From Occultella aeris (lineage in GTDB: Bacteria; Actinomycetota; Actinomycetes; Actinomycetales; Beutenbergiaceae), in the NCBI RefSeq assembly GCF_902703175.1, contig NZ_CACRYJ010000006.1, positions 62,001 through 126,000 of the forward strand: DNA of 64,000 bases, read 5' to 3'. Shown piece by piece: positions 60,590-64,000 of the stretch; position 1 is the stretch's first letter, and every line of letters begins with the position of its first letter. Made by a program: the position numbers and the translations under genes. The notes beneath the pieces are model-generated. The model was not told the DNA's origin. It saw nothing but the letters and a program-made list of their open reading frames with translations, and did not search any database.

Positions 60590-61245
60590 CTCGGATCCTC
60601 GTCGCCGACGACCAGGAGGCGATCCGCAGCGCCTTCCGGATGGTGCTCGACGCCCAGCCCGACATGCAGGTCGTGGGCGAGGCCACCGATGGCGTCACCG
60701 CCCTCGATCTAGCCCGGCGGCTGCGTCCTGATGTCGTCCTCGCCGACATCCGGATGCCGCGGATGGACGGTCTCGAACTGACCCGTGCGCTGGCCGGACC
60801 AACCGTGGCCGACCCGATCCGGGTCGTCGTCGTCACCACCTTCGACCTCGACTCCTACGTCCACACCGCCCTGCGCAGCGGGGCCTGCGGGTTCCTCCTC
60901 AAGCGGTCGGGCCCGACCCTGCTGGTCGAGGCGGTCCGTGCCGCGATGGCAGGGGACACCCTGATCAGCCCGCAGATCACGGTCCGGCTGCTCCGGCACC
61001 TCCATGACGACGCGGCCGCGGACGGACAGTACGCGGCGCCGACGGAACCGCTGACCGGACGTGAGCTCGACGTCGTCGCGCTGACCGCACGTGGCGACAG
61101 CAACGCCGAGATCGGCGCGGAGTTGTTCATCTCCGCCGGAACGGTGAAGAACCACCTCGCGAACGTGCAGCGCAAGCTCGGCGCCCGCAACCGGGTGGAG
61201 ATCGCCGGCTGGGCCTGGGCGAGCGGGCTCGTGGGCCGCCGGTGA
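60586..61245 (+). CDS. NarL/FixJ-type response regulator (two-component system 4)
   Basis: The 219-residue protein has a receiver domain (RILVADDQEAIRSAFRMVL; phospho-Asp in DVVLADIRMPRMDGLELT; VVTTFDLDSYV; LLKRSGPTLL) and a LuxR-type DNA-binding domain (LTGRELDVVALTARGDSNAEIGAELFISAGTVKNHLANVQRKL). It is coupled to the preceding kinase and convergent with the methyltransferase gene; a long hairpin lies between their ends. Confidence 0.94.
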   Translation: MTRILVADDQEAIRSAFRMVLDAQPDMQVVGEATDGVTALDLARRLRPDVVLADIRMPRMDGLELTRALAGPTVADPIRVVVVTTFDLDSYVHTALRSGACGFLLKRSGPTLLVEAVRAAMAGDTLISPQITVRLLRHLHDDAAADGQYAAPTEPLTGRELDVVALTARGDSNAEIGAELFISAGTVKNHLANVQRKLGARNRVEIAGWAWASGLVGRR

Positions 61246-61294
61246 CAACCCAGGGCAGGCCCGGGCGCCCCGGAACACTGCCGCCCGGACAGAT

Positions 61295-61361
61295 GGACGC
61301 AAGCGCCGCCGTCGGGCTTCGACGGCGGCGCTTGCGCGCGGACTACGGACGCGCCACGAAG
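61295..61361. repeat. 68-bp direct repeat, right copy, with hairpin and methyltransferase gene end
   Basis: It matches 57996-58063 with four mismatches and one single-base gap. It contains the perfect hairpin 61298-61336 and the last six codons of the methyltransferase gene (from 61343). The pair brackets a 3.2-kb module made of the membrane protein and two-component system 4. Confidence 0.75.
61298..61336. terminator. Bidirectional hairpin terminator (17-bp perfect stem)
   Basis: Arms 61298-61314 and 61320-61336 are perfectly complementary with loop GGCTT. It lies between the convergent response regulator (ends 61245) and methyltransferase (ends 61343) genes. Confidence 0.75.
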
Positions 61362-62467
61362 TACGCGTTGAACGGGTCGGCCGGCACGTCCACGATCTCG
61401 ACGTCGGTGAACCCGGCCTCGCCGAGCATCCGCTCCGCGAGCTGGGTGCCCCAGACCGTGCCGAGGCCGTCCCCGCCGAGCCCGAGGGAGACGCTCATGC
61501 AGTGGAACATCGAGATCGTGTAGAGGTAGCTGCCCCAGGGCAGGGCGGCGTTGTCCTCGACGTTGCTCGACGCCTTGATGTCCACCATCAGGAACACCCC
61601 GTCCTCGCGTAGCGCGGACCGCACGTTGCCGAGCACCTGCGCAGGATGGGCCTGGTCGTGGATGGCGTCGAACGCCGTCACCAGGTCGAAGTGGCCCTGC
61701 TCGGCGATCCCGGCGACGTCGACGACCTCGAACCGGGTGTTCGCCAGGCCCCAGGCGGCGGCCTCGGCGCGGGCGGCCGCGACGCCCTCGGATGAGAAGT
61801 CGTACCCGACGAAATGGCTGTTCGGGTGGGCCCTGGCCATCAGGTTGATCGCGTGGCCGGAGCCGCAGCCGACGTCGAGGACGTCGATCCCCGCTGCCAG
61901 CCGGCCCGGTAGCCCGGGCACGAGCGGCAGGATCCCGTCCACCAGGACCGCGTCGTTCACCGTCGCGGACTCCTGCGCCATGGTGTGCTGGAAGCCCGGG
62001 TACTCGGAGTAGTCGAGGCCGCCGCCGTGCCGCAGGCTCTCCAGAACCCGGGTCTCCACGCCGCCGAGCATCGGGATGTACTGCATGAGCTGGGCGAGGT
62101 TCTCCGGGCCGGCCGCGCTGGTGAGCACGGCGGCGTGCGAGCGGGGGAAGTGGTAGGTCTGCCGGGCCGGGTCGTAGACGACGATGCCGGCAGCCGACAT
62201 GCCGCCCAGCCACTCGCGCACGTAGCGCTCGTTCAGGTCGGCCGCGTCGGCGATCTGCTCGCTGCTCGCGGGTGGGAGCGTCGCCAGGGTCTCGAACAGC
62301 CCGGCGCGGTGGCCGATGCTGGTGAGGATCGCGATCGCGCTGGAGTTGAGGATGTCGAGGTAGCGGGCCGCGAGGGCGGCGGTCTCCTCAGCCTCGGTCG
62401 CCGACGGTTCCGACGAGCTCGGTTCCGTTGAGGGGGTCGGGTCCGTGGTTTGGTAGGTCGTACTCAA
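61343..62467 (-). CDS. Class I SAM-dependent methyltransferase with N-terminal winged-helix domain
   Basis: The 374-residue protein has a Ser/Thr/Glu-rich start, a winged-helix-like dimerisation domain (ALAARYLDILNSSAIAILTSIGHRAGLFETLATLPPASSEQIADAADLNERYVREWLGGM), and a Rossmann methyltransferase domain (IDVLDVGCGSGHAINLMA, about residues 195-212; HFVGYDFSSEGVAAAR; FDLVTAFDAIHDQAHP; DGVFLMVDIKASSNVED). It resembles mycobacterial Rv2258c-type enzymes. The start codon is TTG 62467, chosen because AAGGAG lies seven bases upstream. It overlaps the end of the PQ-loop gene by 80 bases in another frame. Confidence 0.88.
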   Translation of the reverse strand: MSTTYQTTDPTPSTEPSSSEPSATEAEETAALAARYLDILNSSAIAILTSIGHRAGLFETLATLPPASSEQIADAADLNERYVREWLGGMSAAGIVVYDPARQTYHFPRSHAAVLTSAAGPENLAQLMQYIPMLGGVETRVLESLRHGGGLDYSEYPGFQHTMAQESATVNDAVLVDGILPLVPGLPGRLAAGIDVLDVGCGSGHAINLMARAHPNSHFVGYDFSSEGVAAARAEAAAWGLANTRFEVVDVAGIAEQGHFDLVTAFDAIHDQAHPAQVLGNVRSALREDGVFLMVDIKASSNVEDNAALPWGSYLYTISMFHCMSVSLGLGGDGLGTVWGTQLAERMLGEAGFTDVEIVDVPADPFNAYFVARP

Positions 62468-62771
62468 GGGGGTTCTCCTTGTCGGGGGAAGCCACCGGCT
62501 CCGGAACCGAACGCGCGTGGCGCAGGTACAGGACCAGCATCAGGCCGGTGGTGATGAGGTAGAAGCCGTGCAGTGCCCAGATCGGGCCGGGCGGCAGGCT
62601 GTAGATGTACAGCGAGTGCACGACGTTGCCCGTGTTCGCGAGCAACAGGTTGCCGAGGCTGTAGGACGCGAGGTCGCGCGTGCGGACGGCCTTGAGGACC
62701 ATCGGCAGGACGCTCCCGGCGAAGATCACGCTGGAGATGCTGCCTGCCAACACTGCGAGGCTGAGGTCCAT
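62388..62771 (-). CDS. SemiSWEET/PQ-loop-like small membrane protein
   Basis: The 127-residue protein has three membrane helices (LAVLAGSISSVIFAGSVLPMVLKAV, YSLGNLLLANTGNVVHSLYIY, IWALHGFYLITTGLMLVLYLRHA) with the PQ-loop-like SVLPMVLKAVRTRDLASYSLGNL segment. It then has a hydrophilic tail of about 35 residues that overlaps the methyltransferase gene start. SemiSWEET-type proteins carry sugars or other solutes as dimers; the substrate is unknown. AAGGAGGACCACG precedes the ATG. It is the first gene after promoter motif copy C. Confidence 0.75.
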   Translation of the reverse strand: MDLSLAVLAGSISSVIFAGSVLPMVLKAVRTRDLASYSLGNLLLANTGNVVHSLYIYSLPPGPIWALHGFYLITTGLMLVLYLRHARSVPEPVASPDKENPLEYDLPNHGPDPLNGTELVGTVGDRG

Positions 62772-62811
62772 CGTGGTCCTCCTTCGGACTCGGGATGAAC
62801 TGGTGCCTCAA

Positions 62812-62841
62812 CGCTAGGAACCCACGCCGGTTCGCGAATCG
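62812..62841 (-). promoter_or_regulatory. Shared promoter motif, copy C (CGATTCGCGA-N11-TTCCTAGCG)
   Basis: On the minus strand CGATTCGCGA (62841-62832), 11 bases and TTCCTAGCG (62820-62812) precede the PQ-loop and methyltransferase operon. The -10 block is identical to copies A and B; the upstream block agrees at seven of ten positions with the same spacing. Confidence 0.55.
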
Positions 62842-63027
62842 GGCGAATCACCCAATCGCGTCGGGGCCCGTGGGGTGTTCGGCGCACGGCGCTTCCGCGG
62901 AAGCGCCACCTGGCTGACCGGTTCGAGGCCGCATCCGAGTCAGTCACCCGCACTTCGAGTTCGTCGTGAACTCCCTCTGGCTGGTTCGAAGCCTTGCGAC
63001 GAACTCGGCGCCTCGAGGCAGCGCCGC
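62842..63027. other. Intergenic region with small inverted repeats
   Basis: Between the TPR-LuxR stop and promoter copy C there is no gene. GAGTTC and GAACTC form a small hairpin around GTCGT near 62957-62973, and short GC-rich repeats lie near 63010-63027. Nothing else is recognisable. Confidence 0.35.
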
Positions 63028-64000
63028 CTAGCGAGAGCCGTTCAGCCGGTGCTCGTGAGCCCAGGCGGCCGCCGCGGTGCGGGACGAGACGCCGATCTTC
63101 GTGAAGATGTTCCCCAGGTGCCGGTCCACGGTCTTTGCCGAGATGAACAGGGCGGCGGCCGCGTCCCGGTTGCTCGCTCCGGCGGCGATCAGCCGCAGCA
63201 CCTCAGCTTCCCGAGCAGTCAGTCCACCGGGCAAGGGGGAGGCGTCGAGGCGCGCCACGTCCGGCGCTGCGCCGAGCTCGCCGTAGATGGCGACGGCCGT
63301 GGCCACGTCGGACTCCGCGGCCGCCTCGTCCCCGAGGCCGGTGTGGGCGAGAGCGCTCAGTTCGTAGATCCTGGCGCTCTCGTACCGGGCCCGCAGCGCG
63401 CGATAGCCGGCCGCGGCACGGCGCAGCACGGGCAGTGCCTCCTCGTGGCGGCCCTGGGCCACCAGTACGGCGGCCCGCGCGTGCACCGCCCAGGTGCGGA
63501 ACCCCTCGGTGGCGAAGTCGGTGGCGACGGCCTCCAGCTCGCCGCACAGCCGGTCGGCCTCGTCGGTGCGGCCCTGGGCGAGGGCGATCTCCACGGCGGG
63601 GCCGAGCAGCCGGGCGGAGGACAGCCGGTCCCGGCCCGCGAGCGCGGCCCGCAGCGCGGCCGAGGCCTCGCGGACGTGTCCGCCGGCGAGGTCGAGCAGG
63701 GCCGCTCCCGGCTGGGTCTCCGCACCGAGGTCACGGGCCTGGTCGAAGGCGGCACGGGCGCCGCTTGCATCTCCCCGCAGCCGCCGGATCTCGCCGAGCT
63801 GGTAGTACGCCTCGCCCGCCACCCAGTTGTTCAGACCCGTCAGTTCCGCGCCGCTGCGCTCGATGCCGGCCTCCGCCGTCGACCAGTCCCCTTGCGTGCA
63901 CAACAGCTGCAGGCGGTGCACGCGGCAGATACCGGAGTACACCACCTCGCCGTGGAACTGCTCGCACCACTGCTCCGTGGCCGCGGTCCAGGCGCGCATC
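63028..64000 (-). CDS. TPR-repeat LuxR-type transcriptional regulator, 5' end outside the window
   Basis: The visible 323 residues comprise helical TPR-like repeats (EAYYQLGEIRRLRGDASGARAAFDQARDLGAETQPGAALLDLAGG) and a C-terminal LuxR helix-turn-helix (LTAREAEVLRLIAAGASNRDAAAALFISAKTVDRHLGNIFTKIGV). The layout and motifs are those of the regulator at 56120-57799, including the WTAA-x3-WCE segment, so the gene continues beyond base 64000 and the apparent Met near the edge is not the start. It lies upstream of promoter copy C on the same strand. Confidence 0.88.
   Translation of the reverse strand, partial: MRAWTAATEQWCEQFHGEVVYSGICRVHRLQLLCTQGDWSTAEAGIERSGAELTGLNNWVAGEAYYQLGEIRRLRGDASGARAAFDQARDLGAETQPGAALLDLAGGHVREASAALRAALAGRDRLSSARLLGPAVEIALAQGRTDEADRLCGELEAVATDFATEGFRTWAVHARAAVLVAQGRHEEALPVLRRAAAGYRALRARYESARIYELSALAHTGLGDEAAAESDVATAVAIYGELGAAPDVARLDASPLPGGLTAREAEVLRLIAAGASNRDAAAALFISAKTVDRHLGNIFTKIGVSSRTAAAAWAHEHRLNGSR

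Noticed and set aside
57996-61361. Direct repeats interpreted as insertion-sequence ends or attachment sites
   Set aside because: No transposase, integrase or tRNA gene lies inside or nearby, and the repeat contains a terminator and gene-end coding sequence. A recombination scar is more economical.
27280-62841. The shared CGATNNGCG-N11-TTCCTAGCG motif as an ECF41-type sigma promoter
   Set aside because: The upstream block does not match the TGTCACA element I recall for that class and the spacing to CGTC is different. No ECF sigma gene is in the window. It was kept only as an unnamed motif.

Overview
The window is very GC-rich, densely coding DNA from an actinobacterium. The evidence is the codon bias, frequent GTG starts, ATGA/GTGA gene overlaps, an F420-type nitroreductase-fold protein, NarL-type two-component pairs, a DUF222/HNH protein and many leaderless promoters (TANNNT placed 6-7 nt before an ATG or GTG). 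A member of the Micrococcales fits best, but the genus cannot be fixed from sequence reading alone. I see no rRNA, tRNA, CRISPR array, IS element or prophage. No gene-free stretch exceeds about 300 bases.

Layout. 1-9.2 kb: the end of a ParA/MinD-like ATPase gene, small redox and MBL-fold enzymes, a LysE exporter, a membrane-anchored propeller-like protein, a HelD/HelR-type RNA polymerase recycling ATPase and a PhnB-like protein. 9.3-15 kb: a divergent HxlR/QorB-like pair with a perfect operator, a nucleoside-deaminase-like gene, and an ABC transporter plus two-component operon. 15-16.5 kb: thiosulfate sulfurtransferase and SufE. 16.5-22.8 kb: a leucine/itaconate-type catabolic operon (TetR | carboxyltransferase - biotin carboxylase - bioY - MaoC - CitE) whose divergent promoter carries two copies of a 16-bp operator; a biotin transporter gene sits where an acyl-CoA dehydrogenase gene lies in the mycobacterial locus. 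23-33 kb: a DUF222/HNH protein, a multicopper oxidase operon, two NarL-type two-component systems, YchJ, and a broken methyltransferase gene. 33-39 kb: two TetR-controlled export or membrane-protein loci. 39-43 kb: GNAT, MntH with a perfect operator, and dihydrolipoyl dehydrogenase followed by a 24-bp hairpin. 43-48 kb: a three-part glyoxalase/SRPBCC fusion and a 1334-residue Tat-exported protein of unknown activity. 48-54 kb: redox genes, a WYL regulator, a rifampicin-monooxygenase-like gene under a perfect 21-bp palindrome that resembles the rifamycin-associated element, MarR and an acyltransferase. 54-64 kb: a TipAL-like MerR regulator with a built-in start for the ligand-binding domain, two TPR-LuxR regulators each upstream of a gene with the same 30-bp promoter, a third NarL-type module flanked by 68-bp direct repeats, and a PQ-loop protein overlapping a methyltransferase.

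How the genes work together. The window is dominated by sensing and defence: four NarL-type two-component pairs, two TPR-LuxR proteins, three TetR, and one each of HxlR, MarR, MerR and WYL regulators, most next to the transporter or oxidoreductase they probably control. The best metabolic reconstruction is the 16.5-22.8 kb operon. The best regulatory reconstructions are the TipA-like gene, the rifamycin-type palindrome, and the shared TTCCTAGCGT promoter. The best candidate for new biochemistry is the large secreted protein at 44172-48176.
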